Source: CALCKU01 sp964654665 (lineage in GTDB: Bacteria > Pseudomonadota > Alphaproteobacteria > Caulobacterales > Maricaulaceae). Taken from it: a stretch of DNA of 64,000 bases. The translations under genes were made by a program, and so were the position numbers. Positions 44,244 through 51,943 of the stretch are shown here, piece after piece. How positions within the stretch are numbered: the stretch's first letter is position 1; every line of letters begins with the position of its first letter. The notes under the pieces are model-generated. The model did not search any database, was not told the origin of the DNA, and was given only the letters and a program-made list of their open reading frames with translations. The stretch covers positions 1 through 64,000 of the forward strand of contig CAZZKV010000007.1 in NCBI GenBank assembly GCA_964654665.1, read 5' to 3'.

Positions 44244-46103
44244 ATGGCCAAACATAGGGCGAACATAGATAAGGCCGATACTCAAGGGTTGCGATCCACT
44301 GTTGGTCGCGCCCTTTTATCGGCTAAGCGCGCTTTATGGGGCGTGGGGATATTCTCTATGTTTGTTAACATACTTATGTTGACGGGTCCGATTTATATGT
44401 TGCAGGTTTATGACCGCGTCCTACTCAGCAGTTCCGTTTCGACATTGGTTGCAATCTCTATCCTTATGGCGGCCATGTATGGATTTATGGGATTTTTGGA
44501 ATTTTGTCGCTCGCGTGTTTTAACGCGTCTTGCTGGGCGTTTTGAACAAAGTTTAGGGGGGCGAACGTTTAAGATATGGCTTAAACAAGGGTTGTATGGC
44601 CAATCAGCTCCACGGCATTCACCCATGACGGATTTATCAACATTAAAGCAGTTTTTATCTGGTAATGGTCCGGGCACCTTCTTCGATATCCCTTGGGTGC
44701 CAATCTATATCGCCGTTATTTTCATCCTGCATTGGTCTATCGGTATTTTGGCAATTATCGGGACTTTGATAATTTTAGCCGTTGCACTTTACAATGAATT
44801 CGCCACGCGAAAGCCGCAATTAGAATCGCTTAAATATCGCCGCCAAGAGCAAGTTTTTTCGCAGCAAGCCCATCGTAATGCTGACACAGTTGCCGCTATG
44901 GGAATGGGGGCTGCTATGGGGCAAAAATGGGCGGAATTAAATACTAAAGGGCGGGACGAAGGGCTAGCCAGTTCTGACAAAGCCGGTAACGCCAGTTCAA
45001 TTACTAAGGCGTTTCGCATGTTTATGCAATCGGCCACTTTGGGGCTGGGCGGCTATTTGGCTGTTTTGCAGATTATTACGCCGGGCGCGATGATTGCGGG
45101 ATCCATTATTTTAGGCCGGGCCTTGGCACCGGTTCAAATGGCGATTGGGCAATGGCGCGGATTTACAGCCGCGCGGGATTCATTTGACCGATTGAACAAA
45201 TTTTATGATGCTATTCCCGAAGATGAAGATACGCTCAACTTACCGGCTCCCACTGGTGTCCTATCTGTTGAAAATGTGATTGCCGCGCCGCCCGGCGTAC
45301 AGCAGGCGACGTTGCATGGTTTAAACTTTACGATAAAGCCGGGGCAAGGCTTAGGCGTGATTGGACCGAGCGCATCTGGAAAATCAACTTTGGCCCGTTT
45401 ACTTGTTGGCATATGGTTGCCCCAAAAAGGGGCTGTTCGTCTTGACGGAGCCAGTTTTGATCAATGGAACCGTGATGCTCTTGGGCCTTACATTGGGTAT
45501 TTACCACAAGCCGTTGAAATGTTTGATGGAACTGTTGGGCAAAACATTTCTCGATTTGCTACAAATGCTACGGATGAAGCGATCGTATCAGCGGCAAAAA
45601 TGGCCGGTGTTCATGATTTGATATTACGATTGCCGAGCGGCTATTCCACGCTTATCGGCGAGGGTGGAACGGTTTTATCCGGTGGACAAAACCAACGAAT
45701 TGGTCTGGCGCGGGCTTTATATGGTGATCCGGTTCTAATCGTATTGGATGAACCGAATGCGAGCCTTGATGCTGATGGTGATGCGGCTCTCACACAAGCC
45801 ATTACCCATGCCCGAAAACGCGGTGCAACTGTCATTGTTATGGCGCATCGTCCTAGTGCCATTTCGGCTGTAGATCAATTATTGGTGTTGCGTGATGGTA
45901 AACAAATTGCCTTTGGTTCGAAAGAAGCGGTGCTCAAAGAGATGAATGAACAGGCTGCAAAAAACCAGAAACAGCCTGCAGCGCGTCAATCACAGACGGC
46001 CAATCCTCCGCAGGCGGTTAAAATTCAAGGGCCAAAAACAGGTCCGGCAGGCGGGTTTATGGGACAACCTTTGGGTAAGAAGCCCGCTGGGGGCGTATCA
46101 TGA
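44244..46103 (+). CDS. Type I secretion ABC transporter (PrtD-like)
   Basis: About 619 residues from ATG 44244 (GGAAAAG lies about 10 nt upstream; a longer frame begins at 44211). Membrane domain with about six helices (about 35-330; TGPIYMLQVYDRVL is a PrtD-family landmark), then the ATPase: Walker A GPSASGKST, signature LSGGQNQRIGLAR, Walker B VLIVLDEPNASLD and H-loop MAHRPS. A Gln/Pro-rich tail follows. It belongs to the PrtD/HasD class that exports RTX-type or related proteins. The partner fusion protein follows with a 4-nt overlap; no substrate or TolC gene is in the window. Confidence 0.93.
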   Translation: MAKHRANIDKADTQGLRSTVGRALLSAKRALWGVGIFSMFVNILMLTGPIYMLQVYDRVLLSSSVSTLVAISILMAAMYGFMGFLEFCRSRVLTRLAGRFEQSLGGRTFKIWLKQGLYGQSAPRHSPMTDLSTLKQFLSGNGPGTFFDIPWVPIYIAVIFILHWSIGILAIIGTLIILAVALYNEFATRKPQLESLKYRRQEQVFSQQAHRNADTVAAMGMGAAMGQKWAELNTKGRDEGLASSDKAGNASSITKAFRMFMQSATLGLGGYLAVLQIITPGAMIAGSIILGRALAPVQMAIGQWRGFTAARDSFDRLNKFYDAIPEDEDTLNLPAPTGVLSVENVIAAPPGVQQATLHGLNFTIKPGQGLGVIGPSASGKSTLARLLVGIWLPQKGAVRLDGASFDQWNRDALGPYIGYLPQAVEMFDGTVGQNISRFATNATDEAIVSAAKMAGVHDLILRLPSGYSTLIGEGGTVLSGGQNQRIGLARALYGDPVLIVLDEPNASLDADGDAALTQAITHARKRGATVIVMAHRPSAISAVDQLLVLRDGKQIAFGSKEAVLKEMNEQAAKNQKQPAARQSQTANPPQAVKIQGPKTGPAGGFMGQPLGKKPAGGVS

Positions 46104-47452
46104 ACCAACCCCTTGGGCAGATGCAAATTGCTATGCCGCCAGCCATGGAGGATGGTGATGCGGCGCAAAAAAAAGAATCTTTTGATAAGTTTTTACTTAT
46201 GGGGTGGTGCGGTATTGGCGCATTGATTTTAGTTCTTTTGTTCTTTTTGATAGCCCCGCTTAAAGGTGCGGTGATTGCACCGGGAGCTTTGGCGCTTGAA
46301 GGAAAACCGCAAGTTATTCAGCATGTTGACGGCGGTATTGTTGGTGAAATTTTTGTTCGTGACGGGTCAGCTGTGAAACAGGGGGATGTTTTGATGCGTC
46401 TTGACCCGACAGCGATTGAAGCTAACCGGTCTGCGGTTGAAACCCGCCGTTTTGAGATGTTAGCATTTGTTGCACGTTTAACGGCTGAACGCGATAACGC
46501 CAATACTATTTTATGGCCCGCAAGCCTAGTAAAACATAAGACCTTGCGGGATGTGGAAATAGCTATGGAAGGCCAGCAAAATCTTTTTGAAGCGCGTAAA
46601 CGCTCGGCAACAGGGCGGGTTAATCAATTGGATAAGAGAATTGCGCAATCGCGCGATCAAATATCGGGTTTAAGGTCACTTGTTACTTCAAATGTATCTC
46701 AAATTTCCCTTATTTCTCAAGAACTTGTAGGGCTAAGGGAGTTGGTTTCTAAAGGCTTTGCATCTAAAACCCGTGTTTTGGCTTTGGAACGTGAACAAGC
46801 GCGTTTGAATGGGGACATGGCGAGCCGACGATCTGAAATTGGCCGATTGGAGAATTTAATTAGAGAAACACAAATTCAGATAAATCTTATTCGCCGCGAA
46901 CGCGAAGAAGAGGTTTTGTCGCAATTGCGACAAGCCGAAACAGACCTCAGTGATTTATCGGAACAATTGACAACAGCGGCGGACCAACGCAGGCGCGTGG
47001 ATGTAAAAGCCCCCGTTGCCGGACTTGTTCATAATATGCAAATCGCCACCATAGGAGGCGTTATAGCCGCTGGCGAACCTATTATGTCTATTATTTCGCA
47101 AAATGATAATTTGATCATAGAAACACAAGTGCAACCCGGCGATATTGATCAGATATATACCGGCCAAGAAACACGGGTGAACCTATCAGCCTTTAATCAA
47201 CGCACAACGCCACAATTACGCGGTATTGTTAAATCTATATCGGCTGATCGATTGATGGACCCCATTACGGGCCTTCCATATTATACAGTGATTGTGATAA
47301 TTCCGCCCAATGAATTGGCTTTGTTAGATGGTCTAGACCTTATTCCCGGTATGCCAGCCGAAGCTTTTATGCAAACGCAAAACCGATCGGCGTGGAGCTA
47401 TCTTATGAAACCGGTTGTTGATGCTATGCGCCGGGCTGGCCGTGAAGAATAA
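46100..47452 (+). CDS. Type I secretion membrane fusion protein (HlyD/PrtE-like)
   Basis: 450 residues. One membrane helix (about 33-53), a lipoyl-like beta segment (GKPQVIQHVDGGIVGEIFV), a long alpha-helical hairpin/coiled coil (about 105-300) and a second beta part with VKAPVAGLVHNMQIATIGG. This is the HlyD periplasmic adaptor plan. It joins the ABC protein to a TolC-type outer-membrane channel encoded elsewhere. It overlaps the transporter gene by 4 nt. Confidence 0.94.
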   Translation: MNQPLGQMQIAMPPAMEDGDAAQKKESFDKFLLMGWCGIGALILVLLFFLIAPLKGAVIAPGALALEGKPQVIQHVDGGIVGEIFVRDGSAVKQGDVLMRLDPTAIEANRSAVETRRFEMLAFVARLTAERDNANTILWPASLVKHKTLRDVEIAMEGQQNLFEARKRSATGRVNQLDKRIAQSRDQISGLRSLVTSNVSQISLISQELVGLRELVSKGFASKTRVLALEREQARLNGDMASRRSEIGRLENLIRETQIQINLIRREREEEVLSQLRQAETDLSDLSEQLTTAADQRRRVDVKAPVAGLVHNMQIATIGGVIAAGEPIMSIISQNDNLIIETQVQPGDIDQIYTGQETRVNLSAFNQRTTPQLRGIVKSISADRLMDPITGLPYYTVIVIIPPNELALLDGLDLIPGMPAEAFMQTQNRSAWSYLMKPVVDAMRRAGREE

Positions 47453-47463
47453 TATGGCTTTTC

Positions 47464-47928
47464 TTATAAAATCTTAGGCGGATAACCTGACCAACGTTTT
47501 ACGGTTTTCATAACGAGAGATGATTGAATACGGTTGACATGGGGTAGAGCGGCAATGGTGCGCTTATAAAGCTTTTCATAACTTTCTGTATCAGGTGCGG
47601 CCACTTTGATAAGATAATCCGCGGAGCCGGTTGTGAGGTAACATTCTAGAACTTCGGGATGGGCTAGAGCTGCTTTTTCAAAGGCTGCGAGAACTGCTTC
47701 ACTTTGGCTCTCAAGTGAAACTTCAACGTAAAACATCATTTTATATCCCAGCTTTTCTCCGCTGAGCCGCGCTGCATAGCGTTCTATAACGCCGTTTTTT
47801 TCAAGAATGCCAATACGGCGGTGACAAGCAGATGCCGAGAGACCAACATGCTCTCCAATATCGGCAATCGAGAGTCGGCAATTGTCTTGTAAAATGCCTA
47901 ATATATTGCGATCAATATCATCTATCAT
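47464..47928 (-). CDS. Lrp/AsnC family transcriptional regulator
   Basis: 154 residues. AsnC-type HTH at the N-terminus (DNCRLSIADIGEHVGLSASACHRRIGILE), then the RAM/Lrp_AsnC ligand-binding domain (about 70-145; VEVSLES, ECYLTTGSADYLIKV). It is divergent from alanine dehydrogenase with a 129-bp interval, the standard arrangement in which the regulator senses alanine or branched-chain amino acids and controls ald. The interval is very AT-rich, as Lrp sites often are. Confidence 0.93.
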   Translation of the reverse strand: MIDDIDRNILGILQDNCRLSIADIGEHVGLSASACHRRIGILEKNGVIERYAARLSGEKLGYKMMFYVEVSLESQSEAVLAAFEKAALAHPEVLECYLTTGSADYLIKVAAPDTESYEKLYKRTIAALPHVNRIQSSLVMKTVKRWSGYPPKIL

Positions 47929-48057
47929 AAAACTATATTCTATAAATTAAGGAAAAATACGAATAATATACATAAATACATGCATTTCAGAGGTCAATAT
48001 CGTATGTTTTAAGACTGCCAGTTTGTTAGAGTTCGATTAGCAATATGGGAGAATTTC
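47929..48057. promoter_or_regulatory. Divergent lrp-like/ald control region
   Basis: 129 AT-rich bases between divergent start codons, with A/T tracts such as GAATAATATACATAAATACAT around 47963-47982. Lrp family proteins bind such loose palindromic AT-rich sites. GGAG lies about 8 nt before the ald start codon (48058). Confidence 0.4.
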
Positions 48058-49170
48058 ATGCTGATTGGTGTACCAAAAGAAATTAAAAATCACGAATATC
48101 GTGTTGGTCTGACACCCGAGAGTGTTGCTGAGCTTGTCCATTTTGGTCAAACGCTCATTGTTGAAACAGCGGCTGGCGCCGGTATTGGCGCATCGGATGC
48201 TGATTATGTGGCGGCCGGGGCCGAGATTGTTACAACTGCGGTTGAAGTTTTTCAGCGGGCTGAAATGATTGTAAAAGTCAAAGAGCCGCAAGCGGTGGAA
48301 CGCGCGATGCTGCGTCCCGGTCAAATATTATATACCTATCTGCATTTGGCACCGGATCCTGCGCAAACCAAAGATTTGATTAAATCGGGCGCAATTTGCA
48401 TTGCTTATGAAACGGTGACGGATGATGCGGGTGATCTGCCTTTACTCAAACCGATGAGCCAAGTGGCCGGACGTTTGGCTATTCAGGTGGGAGCAAAGGC
48501 GCTGCAAAAAGAGAGCGGCGGACGGGGAGTTCTGCTTGGCGGTGTTCCGGGGGTAGCACCTGCGAAAGTCATAATTATTGGCGGCGGTGATGTTGGGTTT
48601 AATGCGGCGCAAATGGCCGTTGGTATGCAAGCCGATGTTACAATTTTGGAACGGAGTAATAGTGTTATGGAACGCCTATCCTATTATTTTGGCTCCAAAG
48701 CCAAAGTTATCCGTTCGACACCGGCTGTTCTGGCAGAGTTATTGAAAAGCGCAGATATGGTTGTTGGCGCGGTTCTGATTCCGGGTGCAGCAGCCCCCAA
48801 ACTTGTGAGCCGGGATATGTTACCAACGATGCTGGATGGATCTGTTTTGGTTGACGTTGCAATTGATCAAGGCGGGTGTTTTGAAACATCAAAAGCAACA
48901 ACCCATGCTGAGCCGACTTATATCATTGACGGGGTGGTGCATTATTGTGTGGCCAATATGCCGGGAGCCGTGGCTCGAACATCGACCTATGCTCTGAATG
49001 CCGCGACATTACGCCATGCTAAAAATATCGCGAAACTGGGTTGGAAAGCCGCGCTTAAAGCTGATCGGCATTTACTCAATGGTTTGAATGTTTGCGAAGG
49101 TAAATTAACTTATGCTGCGGTTGGCGAGGCTTTAGGGCTTGAAAGTGTTGAGGCTGAAAGCTGTCTTTAA
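48058..49170 (+). CDS. ald: Alanine dehydrogenase
   Basis: 370 residues. Features: IGVPKEIKNHEYRVGLTP at the start, EPQAVE and HLAPDP motifs, GGRGVLLGGVPGVAPAKV, then NAD fold IIGGGDVGFNAAQMAVG. Active-site residues of the AlaDH/PNT family (Arg in YRVGL, Lys in IVKVKEP, His in YLHLAPD) are present. It catalyses L-alanine + NAD+ to pyruvate + NH4+ + NADH. It is under the divergent Lrp-like regulator. Confidence 0.97.
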   Translation: MLIGVPKEIKNHEYRVGLTPESVAELVHFGQTLIVETAAGAGIGASDADYVAAGAEIVTTAVEVFQRAEMIVKVKEPQAVERAMLRPGQILYTYLHLAPDPAQTKDLIKSGAICIAYETVTDDAGDLPLLKPMSQVAGRLAIQVGAKALQKESGGRGVLLGGVPGVAPAKVIIIGGGDVGFNAAQMAVGMQADVTILERSNSVMERLSYYFGSKAKVIRSTPAVLAELLKSADMVVGAVLIPGAAAPKLVSRDMLPTMLDGSVLVDVAIDQGGCFETSKATTHAEPTYIIDGVVHYCVANMPGAVARTSTYALNAATLRHAKNIAKLGWKAALKADRHLLNGLNVCEGKLTYAAVGEALGLESVEAESCL

Positions 49171-49178
49171 CGGAGATT

Positions 49179-49200
49179 TCCCTGATCCGGGATTTTTTTT
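49179..49200 (+). terminator. Weak intrinsic terminator after ald
   Basis: TCCC (49179-49182) and GGGA (49189-49192) close a 6-base loop, followed by eight T residues (49193-49200). The four-pair stem is short for a strong terminator. The T tract also borders the stop of the convergent YciI lipoprotein gene. Confidence 0.35.
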
Positions 49201-49678
49201 AACTAGGATTTTCTTTGGCAATTTGGGCATGTATATCATTGACTTTTAACAGGGCGGCCGATCCATAATAGGGCGTGAATTCTACATTGAAAATACCGGC
49301 CTCGACAGCGGGGTCGGTTAAAACAAGGCGCTTGGCTTCTTCGACGGTTTTGACATTGAAAATATATAGGCCGCGTTTGATTTTATCAGGATCGTTAAAA
49401 GGCCCGGCTAAAACCAGTGTTTTATTGGCCGCCAAAGCTCTAATATTGGCAAAATGTCCTGCAAATATAGTGTTACGTGTTTCGGCATCGGTAATAGTTT
49501 TATCATTGGGGCCTGTTGTCAATATAACCATGACATAACTGCGCATGCCGTAATCATCTGCACCCAATTCAGAAGCCAGAGCAGCATTAAAGCCCGTTTG
49601 CTCTTTGTTTTTGACTGTTTCGGAGGAATGACAGGCCGTTAATACGGTGCATAAAAGGAATATCCAGATGGCTTTCAT
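49199..49678 (-). CDS. YciI-domain lipoprotein
   Basis: 159 residues. The signal sequence ends in lipobox LTAC (Cys16), so it is an exported lipoprotein. The body (about 40-145) is YciI/YCII-like: YVMVILTTGPND, FAGHFANIRALAANKTLVLAGPF and LVLTDPAVEAGIFNVEFTPY match the conserved order of the family. YciI proteins are usually cytoplasmic small enzymes or dehydratase-like proteins, so the lipoprotein form is a variant whose function is unknown. Confidence 0.78.
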   Translation of the reverse strand: MKAIWIFLLCTVLTACHSSETVKNKEQTGFNAALASELGADDYGMRSYVMVILTTGPNDKTITDAETRNTIFAGHFANIRALAANKTLVLAGPFNDPDKIKRGLYIFNVKTVEEAKRLVLTDPAVEAGIFNVEFTPYYGSAALLKVNDIHAQIAKENPS

Positions 49679-49971
49679 TATAAATCCCCGTTGATTTATT
49701 ATCGGTTTATGTCTGTAGTCATGACAGTTTAAAAGGTCTGGGACAATCTGGCAAAATGATTCTGAATTCGTCTTTATCGGTAAAAGTGTGGCTTGACTCT
49801 CGTCAATCCCGCCTGCGGGGTGTGCAGCCCATTGCGCTAGCGGATTGGCTTTATAAAAGCGATAGTTAAAGGCGCAGATGGCGTGTCGTCGCCCATTAAT
49901 CCAGAATAAGCGTGAAATTGTATTTCAGGCGAAAGAGAAGGCCTATCCGGCATCTGATGAGCTCTATGACT
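49679..49971. other. 293-bp interval with two short open stretches, possible gene remnant
   Basis: There is no convincing complete gene. Two plus-strand stretches look protein-like but are in different frames: 49756-49869 (ends ALADWLYKSDS then stop) and 49878-49991 (KEKAYPASDELYDFIRQSL then stop, running into the mutarotase 3' end). They loosely recall the C-terminus of a LysR-type regulator broken by a frameshift. I consider this weak. Confidence 0.25.
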
Positions 49972-50940
49972 TTATCCGCCAGTCTCTGTAAGGTGGTATA
50001 ATATTGTATTGGTGTAAGCCGCGCCCGGTTCCAAAATGAGACTGTTGTCGCCATGGCGGAGACTATTGGGCGGGGCATGAGGTTCAAGGGCTATAGCGGA
50101 ACGAGGGTAGGGCAGGTCGTCACCCGTATAAACCTGAACGCCTTGTTGGTTACTGTATAAGGTAAGACTTCGATCGTTTGTTGATACTATAGCGATTGGG
50201 CGTAGAGTGTTCGGCGACCAGAGTTTATCCGGTGTTGAGTGATTAAAGTGATCAATACGCGCTGTCCCGATAGGGCGGGGTGTGGTGAAATCTAAATCTG
50301 ACCCAGACGCATCCAGCCATTTATCCTTACAGAGACCCTTAGCCGATTTTTCGCGATATGATGCACTGTTTAAGGTTAATTTATGGGTGTTGATTACCGG
50401 TTCGTCTGACAGGTTGAAATAGGGATGATAGGTCATATTGATATAAGCCGAACGGGCCGGGGTTGCGCGTATATCAAGGCTCAACCCGCTTTCTGTTATT
50501 TCAAACCTTAATTTTGCTGTGATGGGACCGGGCAAGCCTTGATGACCATCGGGGTATATACAGCTTAGGCATAATATGGTTGGATCGGTACTGGGCTCTC
50601 GTTTCCAGTTTAGCCTATCAAAGCCATTTGGCCCGCTATGGAGATTATGCGGGCCGTCATTTTGCGGCATTTGATAGGTTTGATTGTATATTGAAAGCTG
50701 ACCATGGGCGGTTCGATTGGCGATAGGACCGATAAGAGCGCCGATGTGATGGGTTTGATCCTGATAGGATTGCAAATCTTCAAAACCGAGAACGCAGTTA
50801 AAGCCATCAGGGAAGTGCAACCCTTGCAAGGTTGCACCATAGCTTAAAAGGGTTGCTCTTAGTCCATTTTCTGCCGTGAGTTCATAAGCCATCACAATAT
50901 CACCGCTTGATAATCTACCAAATATATATTCCGAAATCAT
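49972..50940 (-). CDS. galM: Aldose 1-epimerase (galactose mutarotase)
   Basis: About 322 residues from ATG 50938-50940; the longer frame (to 51012) would overlap the promoter of the divergent aldolase gene. Motifs: FGRLSSGDIV start, NRTAHGQLSI, GPHNLHSGPNGFD, MTYHPYFNLS (catalytic His) and IALEPHAPPNS (catalytic Glu). It interconverts alpha and beta anomers of sugars such as galactose or glucose. It is shorter than some family members but complete. The neighbour in the opposite direction is a class II aldolase-like gene, hinting at sugar metabolism. Confidence 0.9.
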   Translation of the reverse strand: MISEYIFGRLSSGDIVMAYELTAENGLRATLLSYGATLQGLHFPDGFNCVLGFEDLQSYQDQTHHIGALIGPIANRTAHGQLSIYNQTYQMPQNDGPHNLHSGPNGFDRLNWKREPSTDPTILCLSCIYPDGHQGLPGPITAKLRFEITESGLSLDIRATPARSAYINMTYHPYFNLSDEPVINTHKLTLNSASYREKSAKGLCKDKWLDASGSDLDFTTPRPIGTARIDHFNHSTPDKLWSPNTLRPIAIVSTNDRSLTLYSNQQGVQVYTGDDLPYPRSAIALEPHAPPNSLRHGDNSLILEPGAAYTNTILYHLTETGG

Positions 50941-51032
50941 GCATAACCGCATAGCAAACAGACATAACCATGCAAGCTCTTGCCAGTTGCTCTGATATGC
51001 GCATAATTGCATATATAACGCAGGAGCCGATT
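50941..51032. promoter_or_regulatory. Divergent galM/aldolase control region with TATGC repeats
   Basis: 92 bp. It holds the 8-bp palindrome ATGCGCAT (50997-51004), part of an inverted repeat TATGC-N8-GCATA (50996-51013), and a related GCATA...GCATA pattern near the galM start (50941-50955). AGGAG at 51022-51026 is the ribosome site of the aldolase gene, 6 nt before ATG 51033. Confidence 0.4.
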
Positions 51033-51869
51033 ATGAATGCACAAGCCGATCCATCCAACATGCAGGTTGACAGCGGATTTAATATTCCAGATCCATCATC
51101 CATTGACCGCTTAGAGGGTAAGGTCAGTGATCCAGAATGGCATATGCGGAAACAATTGGCTGCCACTTATCGCTTGTGTGCGATATATGGGTGGACGGAT
51201 TTAGTCTTTACACATATTTCGGCACGCTTGCCCGATGAAGATGGAGAGGAACGGTTTCTCATTAATCCTTACGGGGTTATGTTTGACGAAATGACGGCCT
51301 CTAGTCTTGTTAAAATCGATCTGGATGGAAAAATCTGTCAAGATACACCATATTTTATTAATCCCGCTGGCTTTACAATTCATAGTGCTGTTCACCATGC
51401 GCGCGAGGATGCGAAATGTGTGATCCATGTTCATACCCCATACGGTATGGCCGTGTCAGCGCAGAAAAAAGGTCTGCGCCGGTATACGCAAATGTCGATG
51501 CAGGTTTATAATGATCTGGCCTATCATGATTATGAGGGTATTGCGCTGGATCTTGATGAACGTGAGCGGTTAGTGGCGAATATAGGGTCAAAATCTCTTT
51601 TGATGTTGCGCAACCACGGTACGCTGACGTTAGGGCCATCGTGCGGCACAGCGTTTTTGCGAATGTATTTCCTCGAAAATGCCTGCAAAGCGCAGATTTT
51701 CGCACAATCGGTTGGCGGCGAAGAACATTTGCATGAAGAACCCGAAGCTATGGGGAACCGTGTGTATGAACAAGGGGCCGCTGCCTTTGTACCGGGTATG
51801 GGGGATAATCTTGTGTGGCCGGGTTTGATGCGGAAACTGGCGCGTAGTAATCCGGGGCACGATTATTAA
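51033..51869 (+). CDS. Class II aldolase/adducin family protein
   Basis: 278 residues from ATG 51033 (AGGAG 6 nt upstream; the longer frame from 50970 lacks this). The core has YGWTDLVFTHISARLPDE, HVHTPYGMAVS (zinc His pair) and MLRNHGTLTLG (third zinc His), the aldolase_II motifs. Members of this subgroup are found near PQQ dehydrogenases and oxidoreductases, and substrates include L-fuculose/ribulose phosphates or small hydroxy acids. The exact reaction cannot be told. It precedes a PQQ alcohol dehydrogenase by 74 bp. Confidence 0.87.
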   Translation: MNAQADPSNMQVDSGFNIPDPSSIDRLEGKVSDPEWHMRKQLAATYRLCAIYGWTDLVFTHISARLPDEDGEERFLINPYGVMFDEMTASSLVKIDLDGKICQDTPYFINPAGFTIHSAVHHAREDAKCVIHVHTPYGMAVSAQKKGLRRYTQMSMQVYNDLAYHDYEGIALDLDERERLVANIGSKSLLMLRNHGTLTLGPSCGTAFLRMYFLENACKAQIFAQSVGGEEHLHEEPEAMGNRVYEQGAAAFVPGMGDNLVWPGLMRKLARSNPGHDY

Positions 51870-51943
51870 AATACAAATAGGCCTATAATAGCCGGCATCT
51901 GGAAAACCAGAGCCGCAACAATAGAGATCTCGGGGAGAATATC

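Noticed and set aside
51897..51917. Hairpin TCTGG-AAAA-CCAGA between the aldolase and PQQ dehydrogenase genes as a terminator
   Set aside because: It has no following T tract and a short stem, so it is not called.
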